Shown: piece after piece, positions 1-9,764 of the stretch
Layout: every line of letters starts with the position of its first letter
Numbering within the stretch: position 1 is the first letter of the stretch
Assembly (NCBI GenBank): GCA_018971485.1
Contig: JAGXAQ010000003.1
Location: 62,001 to 126,000, forward strand
Length of the DNA stretch: 64,000 nt
Reading direction: 5' to 3'
Origin: Pseudomonadota bacterium
GTDB taxonomy: Bacteria; Pseudomonadota; Gammaproteobacteria; Burkholderiales; REEB80
Notes under the pieces: model-generated
What the model saw: only the letters and a program-made list of their open reading frames with translations
Database searches by the model: none
Told to the model about the DNA's origin: nothing
Program-made: the position numbers and the translations under genes

Positions 1-863
1 GGATGCCCTGGGTAGCGTTTCTTGCGCTTATTGGCACTCTGGCCATTGCCGGGCTTCCTCCTTTAAATGGATTTGTTTCTGAATGGCTGTTACTGCAGAC
101 ATTTCTGCTTACTACCGGTTTTCCCCAACCATATCTTAATATGCTGATACCAGTTGCCGCTGCAGGATTAGTACTCGTGGCGGCGGTTGCCGCTTATGTC
201 ATGGTCAAGTTCTATGCCCTAATTTTTCTTGGCCAGCCCCGTGAAGTAAGGCAACATGAGGCAAAGGATGCAAATTACTGGGAACGCCTGGGCTTGTCCT
301 GGCTGGCTAGTTGCTGTGTACTTCTAGGGCTGTTCCCGGTAGAAGTCATCAAGCTCCTAAATACAGTACCGGGCTTATTGCTAGGACAGGCAACTAAAAA
401 AGTAGCCAGCCAGGCAAACTGGCTTTTCCTTACACCCCTTTCTCCTGACAGGGCAAGTTACAGCCCCATGCTTTTCTTTGGCGCTGCAGCCATAATCATC
501 CTGATTACTTTCCTTGGAGTCAGGCTGGTCTATCACGGGCGAGTCCGGCGGAGTTCACCCTGGGACTGTGGTTATCCAATGCAAACCTCCAGAATGCAAG
601 AGACTGCGGAAAGTTTTGGTCAACCAATACGCACCATATTTTCACCCTTTTTCCGTATGCACAGTGAACTGCCTTCCCCATCAGATCTTGAACCACATTA
701 TCGCAACATCACTGAGGATCGGTTCTGGTATCTGCTTTATTTTCCGATTGGAAGATTTTTTCATTTCCTGTCCAATCTCTTCGGTCGCCTTCAGCAGGGA
801 CGTATTGCCATTTATTTACTTTACAGTTTTCTAACGCTGATTTTGTTACTGCTATTAATATGA
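1..863 (+). CDS. hyfB: Hydrogenase-4 subunit B-like antiporter subunit, 3' part
   Basis: This is the C-terminal part of a HyfB/NuoL-type membrane subunit; the gene starts before the window, so the ATG at base 3 is internal. Visible are the antiporter-family stretch GLPPLNGFVSEWLL and further hydrophobic helices. The C-terminal loop DCGYPMQTSRMQETAESFG is typical of HyfB. In the family this subunit forms a proton or sodium channel of the membrane arm of group-4 hydrogenases and related complexes. It is followed by hyfC with a 4-base ATGA overlap, which indicates an operon. Complete HyfB proteins are roughly 650-680 residues; about 287 codons are seen here. Confidence 0.88.
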   Translation, partial: MPWVAFLALIGTLAIAGLPPLNGFVSEWLLLQTFLLTTGFPQPYLNMLIPVAAAGLVLVAAVAAYVMVKFYALIFLGQPREVRQHEAKDANYWERLGLSWLASCCVLLGLFPVEVIKLLNTVPGLLLGQATKKVASQANWLFLTPLSPDRASYSPMLFFGAAAIIILITFLGVRLVYHGRVRRSSPWDCGYPMQTSRMQETAESFGQPIRTIFSPFFRMHSELPSPSDLEPHYRNITEDRFWYLLYFPIGRFFHFLSNLFGRLQQGRIAIYLLYSFLTLILLLLLI

Positions 864-1810
864 CAATTCCATATGGCTTTATTTTTCAGTTTATCCAGCT
901 TATTATGGCGCTGGTTTTGAGCCCGATGTTTCTTGGTTGGATTAACCAGTGCCGCTGCTGGCTCCAGAACCGGAAGGGCCCGGGAGTTTTCCAGCCCTAT
1001 CGGCAACTTGTTAAGCTTTTTTACAAAGATGCGGTTCTCGCTGAGAATGCTTCGCCTTTGTTCCGAATGACACCCTATTTCCTGTTTGCATGCATGTGTC
1101 TTGCAGGAACAATTGTCCCGGTGCTCGCAACCAACCTTCCATTTGCTTCTGTAGCTGATGTAATCGTTTTGGTGGGGATTTTTGCTCTAGCGAGGGTATT
1201 TCTTGCATTGGCGGCCATGGATATTGGAACCGCTTTTGGTAATCTGGGTGCGCGACGTGAAATGATGATAGGGTTCCTTGCCGAACCTGCATTATTGATG
1301 GTGCTATTTACCCTTGCTTTTATAAGCCACTCAACAAATCTGACCACCATTGTGGACACCCTCTCCCATACCAGATTTATCATTTATCCCAGCATGGCAT
1401 TTGCCATGGCAGCCTATCTCATGGTCCTTCTAGCTGAAAATTCACGTATTCCCGTAGATAATCCTTCGACCCATTTAGAACTGACCATGATCCATGAAGC
1501 CATGATGCTCGAATACTCTGCAAGACATCTTGCGCTGCTTGAATGGGCTAGCAGTATCAAACTTTATGACTATTTCGTGATCGGTTTCGCTCTTTTTGTT
1601 CCATGGGGGATCGCCTCTGGAAGCCACTTAAGCAGCATGCTCCTCGCATTTCTTGCCCTTTTCATAAAACTTGCAGTTGCAGGATTCGGGCTGGCCTTAA
1701 TTGAAGCCCTTTCTGCGAAAATGCGAATATTCCGTGTTCCCGAATTTCTAGGTACTGCATTCATGCTGGCTGTACTGGGTACACTAACCCACTTTCTCCT
1801 AGAGGCATGA
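860..1810 (+). CDS. hyfC: Hydrogenase-4 subunit C-like membrane protein (NuoH family)
   Basis: The 316-residue polytopic protein belongs to the HyfC/HycD/NuoH family, which anchors the peripheral arm to the membrane arm and shapes the quinone-like cavity in complex I. Supporting stretches are RKGPGVFQPYRQLVKLF near residue 37 and ENSRIPVDNPSTHLELTMIHE around residue 195, both hallmarks of HyfC. About eight hydrophobic helices are apparent. The start overlaps hyfB by four bases and the stop overlaps hyfE by four bases, so translation is probably coupled. Nothing is missing relative to the family length of about 310-320 residues. Confidence 0.92.
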   Translation: MTIPYGFIFQFIQLIMALVLSPMFLGWINQCRCWLQNRKGPGVFQPYRQLVKLFYKDAVLAENASPLFRMTPYFLFACMCLAGTIVPVLATNLPFASVADVIVLVGIFALARVFLALAAMDIGTAFGNLGARREMMIGFLAEPALLMVLFTLAFISHSTNLTTIVDTLSHTRFIIYPSMAFAMAAYLMVLLAENSRIPVDNPSTHLELTMIHEAMMLEYSARHLALLEWASSIKLYDYFVIGFALFVPWGIASGSHLSSMLLAFLALFIKLAVAGFGLALIEALSAKMRIFRVPEFLGTAFMLAVLGTLTHFLLEA

Positions 1811-2472
1811 CCATGATCCCTTTGTCAAGTCAACTGCTCAACCTTCTTGCAGCATTGTTTCTACTCATTTCCTTTGCAATGCTTGCTCAAAGGCGGATAC
1901 TAAGCCTGATACACTTATATGCCTGTCAGGGGCTGGTGCTCAGTTTAAGCGCACTTATTGTTGCCTATTCAACCTCTCAATCTCACCTGTACTACTCAAT
2001 GTTTCTAAATTTTGCATTAAAAGTCCTGATAGTCCCCTGGATTCTCCATCGGTTGATTCATCGGCTTAACGTGCAATGGGATGTTGAAACCCTGATCAAT
2101 ATTCCGACAATCATGCTTCTGGGTCTTGCACTCGTCATTTTTGCCTTCAATCTGTCATTACCAATCGTGCATCTGGCAGGGACAATCAATCGCAGCACTC
2201 TGGGAATTGCCCTAGCCAGTGTGCTGCTTTCCTTTCTCATGATGATTACCCGTAGCAAAGCAGTTTCTCAGGTCATCGGTTTTCTGGCCCTGGAAAACAG
2301 CCTTATTTTTGCAGCAACAAGCATTACCTATGGGATGCCTATGATGGTTGAGCTTGGGATTGCCCTGGATGTCCTTGTCGGGATATTTATTCTTGGTGTT
2401 TTTTTCTTTCACATACGCAACCAGTTTGACAGTCTCGAGCTCAAGCATATGGAAAAACTCAAGGATAACTAG
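1807..2472 (+). CDS. hyfE: Hydrogenase-4 subunit E-like membrane protein (NuoK-like)
   Basis: This is a 221-residue, very hydrophobic protein of the HyfE family, whose C-terminal half resembles NuoK. The stretch VIGFLALENSLIFAATSITYGMP is characteristic: the Glu in ALENS matches the membrane-buried glutamate region of NuoK-like subunits. In the family it contributes to ion translocation in the membrane arm. It overlaps hyfC by four bases and lies two bases from hyfF. A second ATG two codons downstream could be the true start. The length is normal for HyfE (about 216 residues). Confidence 0.9.
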   Translation: MTMIPLSSQLLNLLAALFLLISFAMLAQRRILSLIHLYACQGLVLSLSALIVAYSTSQSHLYYSMFLNFALKVLIVPWILHRLIHRLNVQWDVETLINIPTIMLLGLALVIFAFNLSLPIVHLAGTINRSTLGIALASVLLSFLMMITRSKAVSQVIGFLALENSLIFAATSITYGMPMMVELGIALDVLVGIFILGVFFFHIRNQFDSLELKHMEKLKDN

Positions 2473-2474
2473 CC

Positions 2475-3923
2475 ATGGAAATCCTCCTATTGCTTTTTAT
2501 ACCTCTTTTAGGCGGATTTCTCCTGGCCTTTTTTGGAAATCACCGCCTGGCGGCAGAACTAAACTCGATCATCAGTTTCCTGACCTTGATTAACGCAGGT
2601 TTTTTGGCTGCAAGAATAATCTCATATGGCTCCATAGTTGTCTTTCATGAACAGTTTTTTGTTGATCCTTTCAATATCTTCCTGGTAGCCCTGACAGCTC
2701 TGGTTGCCTTTACTACTTCGCTTTTCAGTCGTCCTTATATGAGAATTGAACAACATCACGGAAAACTGACCGAAAATCGGCTCCGCCTATACCACTGCAT
2801 GTATCAGTTCTTTACCTTCACCATGCTTCTTGCATTGTTGACCAATAACATGGGTATTCTCTGGGTCGCCATGGAAGCAGCAACCTTAACTACCGTTCTG
2901 CTCGTCAGTCTTTATCGGACCCCTGCAAGCCTTGAAGCAGCCTGGAAATATTTTATTCTTTGCGGGGTAGGTATTGCCCAGGCGCTATTTGGAACCATCC
3001 TGTTCTATTTTGCAGCAGAAAAATTGCTAGGAATTCATTCAAGTCTGCTCTGGACCCATCTTGATGAAGTCAAAAACCGGCTTGATCCTACGGTCATGTC
3101 GGTAGCATTTGTATTCCTGCTTGTTGGCTATGGTACAAAAGTCGGCCTCGCGCCAATGCATAACTGGCTTCCTGATGCCCATGCTGAAGGCCCTACCCCC
3201 ATATCTGCAGTTCTTTCAGGATTATTGCTCAATGTTGCTCTGTACGCTGTAGTGCGCTGTAAGATATTGACCGATGGAGCCCTCCACAACCATTTTGCCG
3301 GAAATCTGATGATCGGGTTTGGTTTGCTCTCACTGATCGTGGCGGTATTTTCTCTGTCACGCCAAAAAGATATCAAGCGCCTATTTGGCTATTCTTCTAT
3401 TGAACATATGGGGCTGATAACCTTTGCATTTGGCATGGGAGGGCCAATTGCCAATTTTGCCGGCTTACTTCATATGACTGTTCATTCACTGACCAAATCA
3501 GCAATATTTTTTACTGTAGGCCATGCTGCTCAAAAAACACGCACACAGATCATGGAAAATATCCGGGGTCTGCTTGTCCAAAGTCCAACAGTAGGATGGG
3601 GTCTGATGCTTGGCAGTCTTGCTATTCTGGGAATGCCCCCTTTTGGAGTTTTTGCAAGTGAATTTCTCATCCTGACCACAGCCATGAAGCAGGAGCCCTG
3701 GGCAACCCCTTTATTACTTATAGCTCTGGCAGTTGCATTTGCTGCAATTTTTGGCAAGGTTCAACCTATGGTTTTTGGTGAGACTACCGCTCAAAGAACC
3801 CCACACCCCCCGGCATTACTGCCTGTATTTTTACATTTGTCCTTCGTATTGATGCTGGGTTTATTCATTCCCATGTATTTAGCCAACTGGTACCGGGAAG
3901 CAGCCGGTCTCATCGGTTATTGA
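2475..3923 (+). CDS. hyfF: Hydrogenase-4 subunit F-like antiporter subunit (NuoL/M/N family)
   Basis: The 482-residue protein carries the proton-antiporter domain. Around residue 230 is HNWLPDAHAEGPTPISAVLSG, the classical Mrp/NuoM signature, followed by KRLFGYSSIEHMG and HSLTKSAIFFTVGH, whose charged residues form the half-channels. Roughly a dozen transmembrane helices are evident. Together with HyfB it gives the complex two antiporter-like pumping modules, while a separate HyfD-like subunit is absent. It sits two bases after hyfE; a 48-base gap then precedes the peripheral-arm genes. Confidence 0.92.
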   Translation: MEILLLLFIPLLGGFLLAFFGNHRLAAELNSIISFLTLINAGFLAARIISYGSIVVFHEQFFVDPFNIFLVALTALVAFTTSLFSRPYMRIEQHHGKLTENRLRLYHCMYQFFTFTMLLALLTNNMGILWVAMEAATLTTVLLVSLYRTPASLEAAWKYFILCGVGIAQALFGTILFYFAAEKLLGIHSSLLWTHLDEVKNRLDPTVMSVAFVFLLVGYGTKVGLAPMHNWLPDAHAEGPTPISAVLSGLLLNVALYAVVRCKILTDGALHNHFAGNLMIGFGLLSLIVAVFSLSRQKDIKRLFGYSSIEHMGLITFAFGMGGPIANFAGLLHMTVHSLTKSAIFFTVGHAAQKTRTQIMENIRGLLVQSPTVGWGLMLGSLAILGMPPFGVFASEFLILTTAMKQEPWATPLLLIALAVAFAAIFGKVQPMVFGETTAQRTPHPPALLPVFLHLSFVLMLGLFIPMYLANWYREAAGLIGY

Positions 3924-3971
3924 CCCGGATGCATAAATTTCACCGATTTTAAAGAGGGTGCATTTTCCTAA

Positions 3972-5525
3972 ATGACTGACCTTAAAGAACTGAACATTGA
4001 GCTTAATCCATTACCTGGAGCAATTCCTGCCACCTTTGCTTTGGTAAACGATGAAACACTCCTGACAACATGTCGGACCTGTCAGGAAAATGGTGGGCGT
4101 CTTGTAGCAATTTGGGCAACCGATGCATGTTATCAAACCTCCAAAGTCCGGTTTACCCTTCATGTTGCTCTGGCGTTTTCCCAAGGACTTGTGTGCCTTT
4201 TTCATCCTATTCTCAATAATCCACCATCCTGCCCTGATCTGGGTGATATTTTTTTACCGGCAAGGCGGATGCAACGAGCCCTGTTTGACATGATGGGTAT
4301 TCATTTCACGGCGCATGACAAGCGTCCCTGGCTACGCCATGGGGCCTGGCCTGAGACCCTGTTTCCACTCAGAAAGGATGCAGATCAAACCCTGTGTTAT
4401 CCAAATGAGCACGAACCGTATCCATTCATAGAGGTTACTGGTGAGGGGGTTCATGAAATAGCTGTTGGCCCGGTCCATGCCGGAATCATTGAACCGGGAC
4501 ATTTCCGATTCCAGGTCGTTGGCGAAAAAATCCTTCGTTTGGAAGAGCGGCTTGGATATACGCACAAAGGAATCGAAAAACGTTTCGAATCCATGAAATG
4601 GGCCGAAGGGGTTAAACTTGCCGGAAGAATCAGTGGGGATAGTGCAGCCGCCTATAGCTGGGCCTATGCCATGGCGGTAGAAAGTCTGTATGGGCACACC
4701 GCTCCCATACGTTCCCTATGGTTACGCGCTCTTGCTCTTGAACGAGAACGTATAGCCAATCATCTAGGTGATCTGGGGGCATTGGGGAATGATGGGGGTC
4801 TGGCTTTCGGGCTATCGCAGTTTTCAAGAATAAAGGAAGACTGGATCCGGACAAATGATCTGATTTTCGGCCACCGCTACCTGATGGATTTTATCATTCC
4901 AGGCGGTGTAACCCATGATGTGACTCATTTACAAACCATCCAGATCCAACATGAAGTTCAGGTAATTCGAAAAGAGGTCCGCAATCTTAAACGTATTTAT
5001 GATGAACATGCAGGCTTACAGGATCGATTCTTGATGACCGGCAGAATTCCACCAAAACTCGCTACTGAATTGGGGATGATTGGGCTTGCAGGCCGTTCTA
5101 GTGGAGTCGCTTTTGATTTAAGAACGCAATTTCCCTGCGCGCCATATGATACCTTAAACATCAACATGATAACCCATCATAATGGTGATGTGGCTGCTAG
5201 GGTTATTGTGAGGTTTGAAGAAATATTTGAATCATTACGTCTGATTGAATTAATTCTAGCGAAATTACCTTTGGGAGGCGTTCAATCTGATTTGCCCGAA
5301 ACCTCCTCAAACAGTATCGGATTAGGCTGGGTAGAAGGATGGCGCGGAGAAATTTTTTTTGCCATTCATACAGATAATTCAAAAAAACCCTTCCGGATTC
5401 ACGTGCATGATCCTTCCTGGCAGAACTGGCCAGCAATTGAATATGCTGCTATGGGTAATATGGTTGCTGATTTTCCGCTCATTAACAAATCTTTTAACCT
5501 AAGTTACAGTGGCCATGATTTATGA
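3972..5525 (+). CDS. hyfG: Hydrogenase-4 large-subunit homologue lacking Ni-Fe ligands (NuoCD-like fusion)
   Basis: The protein (517 residues) is a HyfG/HycE homologue: an N-terminal NuoC-like domain (about 1-150) fused to a NuoD/Ni-Fe large-subunit domain. GYTHKGIEKRFE (residues 195-206) aligns with the family. Where hydrogenases have R-x-C-G-x-C, this protein reads RISGDSAAAY (219-228), and its C-terminus is NKSFNLSYSGHDL instead of one containing DPCxxC. All four Ni-Fe-binding cysteines are therefore absent and there is no cleavable C-terminal extension. It should not activate H2 and fits the Ehr class of hydrogenase-related complexes. A CRTC pair at residues 34-37 of the NuoC-like part is unexplained. 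The electron donor and acceptor are unknown. Confidence 0.88.
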   Translation: MTDLKELNIELNPLPGAIPATFALVNDETLLTTCRTCQENGGRLVAIWATDACYQTSKVRFTLHVALAFSQGLVCLFHPILNNPPSCPDLGDIFLPARRMQRALFDMMGIHFTAHDKRPWLRHGAWPETLFPLRKDADQTLCYPNEHEPYPFIEVTGEGVHEIAVGPVHAGIIEPGHFRFQVVGEKILRLEERLGYTHKGIEKRFESMKWAEGVKLAGRISGDSAAAYSWAYAMAVESLYGHTAPIRSLWLRALALERERIANHLGDLGALGNDGGLAFGLSQFSRIKEDWIRTNDLIFGHRYLMDFIIPGGVTHDVTHLQTIQIQHEVQVIRKEVRNLKRIYDEHAGLQDRFLMTGRIPPKLATELGMIGLAGRSSGVAFDLRTQFPCAPYDTLNINMITHHNGDVAARVIVRFEEIFESLRLIELILAKLPLGGVQSDLPETSSNSIGLGWVEGWRGEIFFAIHTDNSKKPFRIHVHDPSWQNWPAIEYAAMGNMVADFPLINKSFNLSYSGHDL

Positions 5526-5565
5526 CTTTTTTTGAATATGATCGGATCAAAAAGCAGGGGGTTCA

Positions 5566-6117
5566 ATGTACAAACTGCTGAAACAAATTGTCAAGAACGG
5601 TATCAGAAGCGAGCCGGTACTCGAGTCTGATACTGCTCTGAAAATAACCTGCCAAAAACTAGGCGAAAACATATTAAAGCAGTTCGGTCGCTCGCTGGCT
5701 ATTCGACATATTGATACTGGCTCATGCAATGCATGTGAACTAGAAATCCACGCTTTAAACAACCCCTACTACAATCTAGAAGGATTAGGCATCCATTTTG
5801 TAGCAAGCCCCCGTCATGCTGATATGCTTTTGGTTACAGGCCCTGTATCACGGCATATGGAAGTAGCATTACGTAGAACCTATGAGGCCATTCCTGATCC
5901 AAAACTGGTTGTTTCTATAGGAGATTGCAGTTTTTCTGAGGGATTGTTTAAAAAAAATTATGCAACTATTGGCAGTGTATCTGAAGTTATCCCAGTAGAT
6001 ATCTTTATTCCGGGTTGCCCCCCTGATCCCAGAAGGATCATGACAGCCATCTTTGCTGCAATTCAGATAAAAAAACCAGAGGGAAATCCAACTGATTCTA
6101 ATATTAACCCCTTATAA
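5566..6117 (+). CDS. hyfI: Hydrogenase-4 small subunit-like Fe-S protein (NuoB family)
   Basis: The 183-residue NuoB/HyfI-family protein should carry the proximal [4Fe-4S] cluster next to the HyfG homologue. The four cluster cysteines are visible: two in GSCNACELEI (about residues 54 and 57), one in SIGDCSFSEG and one in PGCPPDP. The cluster is thus probably retained although the Ni-Fe site in the partner is lost. It lies 40 bases after hyfG and ends the operon. No HyfH/NuoI-like 2x[4Fe-4S] subunit is present between G and I or downstream, so how electrons reach this cluster is not shown by the window. Confidence 0.88.
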   Translation: MYKLLKQIVKNGIRSEPVLESDTALKITCQKLGENILKQFGRSLAIRHIDTGSCNACELEIHALNNPYYNLEGLGIHFVASPRHADMLLVTGPVSRHMEVALRRTYEAIPDPKLVVSIGDCSFSEGLFKKNYATIGSVSEVIPVDIFIPGCPPDPRRIMTAIFAAIQIKKPEGNPTDSNINPL

Positions 6118-6288
6118 AAAAAGAAGAACTTGTATTGAAAGTAATCTTTCTTCAACACAGGTAGATTTTCCCTCATTTCCTAAATTAATCCCATTAAAAC
6201 CATATTAATGGTCGCATAGCTGTGGCTCATAGTAGTTTTCTGCTTTTTTGGGCATGGATATTTTATAAAATATTGCTTATTTATTTTA

Positions 6289-6362
6289 TGGAGGCGGGGG
6301 TCGGAATCGAACCGGCGTCCACGGCTTTGCAGGCCGCTGCATAACCACTCTGCCACCCCGCC
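6289..6362 (-). tRNA. tRNA-Cys (GCA)
   Basis: On the minus strand the sequence starts GGCGGGGTGGCAGAGTGG and ends CCCCGCCTCCA. The seven-base acceptor stem pairs fully, the anticodon loop CTGCAAA gives anticodon GCA, and GGTTCGATTCC is the T arm. The CCA end is encoded. It lies 53 bases downstream of tRNA-Gly and is probably co-transcribed with it. Confidence 0.95.
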
Positions 6363-6415
6363 ATAAACTTATTATCATAAGAAAAAAGGAAAGCTTTTGG
6401 CTTCCCCGGGTAATT

Positions 6416-6490
6416 TGGAGCGGGAAACGAGGTTCGAACTCGCGACCCCAACCTTGGCAAGGTTGTGCTCTACCACTGAGCTATTCCCGC
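6416..6490 (-). tRNA. tRNA-Gly (GCC)
   Basis: The minus strand reads GCGGGAATAGCTCAGTGG through to TTCCCGCTCCA. The acceptor stem is complete, the anticodon loop TTGCCAA gives anticodon GCC, and GAGTTCGAACCTC is the T arm. CCA is encoded. In related genomes this tRNA follows pgsA closely; here the mer element separates them. Confidence 0.95.
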
Positions 6491-6505
6491 GCTGTTAAGG
6501 CAGAC

Positions 6506-6533
6506 ATTATAGCCGACTTGCCTACCCTGTCAA
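6506..6533 (-). promoter_or_regulatory. Sigma-70 promoter of the tRNA-Gly-tRNA-Cys unit
   Basis: The minus strand shows TTGACA, a 16-base spacer and TATAAT, both hexamers matching the consensus exactly. The -10 box ends about 15 bases before the tRNA-Gly 5' end. This is what one expects for a stable-RNA promoter, and it lets the tRNA genes be expressed independently of pgsA. Confidence 0.8.
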
Positions 6534-6933
6534 GCCGCTACCCAGTTGTGTCAACACTAGATAAATGCCTAATTTTTCTTGTCCGCTGCGCTACAGTGGA
6601 ACGCACTGCACGTTGGGGGCGGATTTGCCGGCAGGTATTTTCCCCAAAGGGGATCAGCGCCGATTTTTATGTCCTTTATTGTACCGTACGATTGCTTTAT
6701 CAACCTGTAGTGTGTTAATGGACTTAGTGTTTGCCACTGCAGCTTGGCTTTGGACTTGCCCAATTACACTACTGCTTTTTCTAGAATAGTTTCTGGCATC
6801 TATTAAAGCACCTTTATTACGCCTTGCGACTCGCACAATCCCGTCTTGTTTTGGGTTGTGTTGACTTGCTGTAGTTGGTTTCTTGTGCTGGCAAGACAGA
6901 TTTTGGAGAATGATCTTTGTCGCGCTTGTAGGG
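6534..6933. other. Gene-free segment between the tRNA promoter and the mer element
   Basis: About 400 bases with no convincing gene. The ORFs listed here (for example 6569..6763 and 6654..7031 on the minus strand) have no recognisable domain, and the longer one runs into the transposon end. Small inverted repeats are present, such as TCCCCAAAGGGGA and CAGTG-GAACG-CACTG. It lies in the break between pgsA and the tRNA genes. It may be debris from an earlier insertion or original spacer; I cannot tell which. Confidence 0.4.
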
Positions 6934-6971
6934 GAGAGCATCTCAGAAAACGGGAAACACAGCGCGCTAAG
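6934..6971 (+). repeat. Terminal inverted repeat, tnpA side (Tn21 type)
   Basis: The 38 bases ending CTCAGAAAACGGGAAACAC then AGCGCGCTAAG closely match the Tn21-family end. Without gaps about 29 of 38 positions agree with the opposite repeat at 10195-10232. The outermost bases (GAGA, with GGGG shifted three bases outward) deviate from the usual GGGG, so this end may be impaired. Confidence 0.8.
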
Positions 6972-7191
6972 CCGGTGTAGTGGTTGTAACGGCCTGAACT
7001 TACCCGTGACGACTGGCGCTGCTGCAGCCACAGGTAATCACCGGCCAGATTGATGTACCCCACCAGCCCTACGGCGACAGGTATTGCAACAGCATGTCAT
7101 CGGTGGCATGGCCATTGCCACGCAGCGCATGTATTGTGTGCTCCAGATAGACCGTATTCCATAATACGACGGCCGCCGTCACCAGGTTGAT
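6972..7191 (-). pseudogene. tnpA: Remnant of the C-terminus of a Tn3-family transposase
   Basis: Minus-strand reading gives [17 protein letters not shown] and LLQYLSP, then after an in-frame TAG and frame changes INLAGDYLW and TGKFRPLQPL. These are consecutive pieces of the C-terminus of Tn21/Tn501-type TnpA. Only about the last 70-80 codons exist, interrupted by one stop and at least two frameshifts. The catalytic DDE region is gone. The first codons are fused in frame to the merD remnant, marking the deletion junction near 7191/7192. Confidence 0.85.
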
Positions 7192-7338
7192 GTCGCCGCC
7201 CGCCGCATCGAGGGCCCGACACAGCCACGCTAAAACATCCAGGCCGATGCCCGTTTCAAAAGCCGTGCGCACAACATGCACGCTCACTCCATCGTCATAC
7301 GCCAGTTGCAATACCGTGTAGGTGCCCACCGCACACAT
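7192..7338 (-). pseudogene. merD: Truncated, internally deleted merD fused to tnpA
   Basis: Starting at the ATG eight bases after the merA stop, the product reads as the MerD N-terminus ([18 protein letters not shown]). It then jumps to a MerD segment normally about 35 residues further on ([19 protein letters not shown]). After about 49 residues it passes directly into TnpA sequence (INLVTAAVV). MerD is a distant MerR relative that helps switch off the mer operon. Here the helix-turn-helix is broken and the C-terminal half is missing, so it should not work. The open frame continues to 7069, giving an 89-residue chimera. Confidence 0.8.
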
Positions 7339-7346
7339 CCTTGCCC

Positions 7347-9330
<1,984 letters not shown>

Positions 9331-9342
9331 GACAATTTCCTT

Positions 9343-9693
9343 TTAATAGAACAGCGGCAGGATGTACGGAAAAACGAGTGCAACCAGGATCAATGTGGCC
9401 ACGACCCAGAAAAGCAGCCTGTAGGCCATGCGTACCTGCGGGAGCGCGCAGACCTCGCCCGGACTGCAGGCACTGGTTGGCCGGAAAATGCGTCGCCAGG
9501 CAAAGTACAGCGCAACCAGCGCCACACCAATGAAGATCGGCCGGTAAGGTTCCAGTACCGTCAGGTTGCCAATCCAGGCACCGGAAAAATCCAGGGCAAC
9601 CAGAACCAGTGGCCCCAGACAACAGGTCGATGCAAGGATAGCTGCCAGCCCGCCAGCGAGGAGTGTACCACGTCCGTTTCGCAGTTTAGACAT
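9343..9693 (-). CDS. merT: Mercuric ion transporter MerT
   Basis: The inner-membrane protein has 116 residues and three hydrophobic segments. The vicinal cysteines in STCCLGP lie in the first helix, and a second pair (SACSPGEVC) lies in the cytoplasmic loop between helices 2 and 3. They hand Hg(II) from MerP to MerA. The start at MSKLRNGRGT (9693) gives the usual length; the 22 extra codons of the longer ORF overlap the mer promoter and are unlikely to be translated. It is the first gene of the operon. No merC, merE or merF is present. Confidence 0.95.
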   Translation of the reverse strand: MSKLRNGRGTLLAGGLAAILASTCCLGPLVLVALDFSGAWIGNLTVLEPYRPIFIGVALVALYFAWRRIFRPTSACSPGEVCALPQVRMAYRLLFWVVATLILVALVFPYILPLFY

Positions 9694-9728
9694 GCGTTTT
9701 CCCTTTTGAATTTGGATCGGATAGCGTA

Positions 9729-9759
9729 AAATTACTTCCGTAGTCATGTACGGAGTCAA
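9729..9759 (-). promoter_or_regulatory. mer operator/promoter for merTPA with MerR dyad
   Basis: On the minus strand TTGACT is followed by a 19-base spacer and the -10 box TAATTT. The long spacer is the diagnostic feature of MerR-activated promoters. Within it lies the MerR dyad TCCGTA-N6-TACGGA (9737-9754). Apart from the -10 box and one central base this equals the Tn501/Tn21 operator as I remember it. MerR bound here represses without mercury and untwists the DNA to activate with Hg(II). Confidence 0.88.
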
Positions 9760-9764
9760 GCGAT

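Noticed and set aside
3972-6117. A functional Ni-Fe hydrogenase 4 / formate hydrogenlyase
   Set aside because: No Ni-Fe cysteines in the large subunit, no C-terminal processing site, and no hyp or formate dehydrogenase genes in the window.
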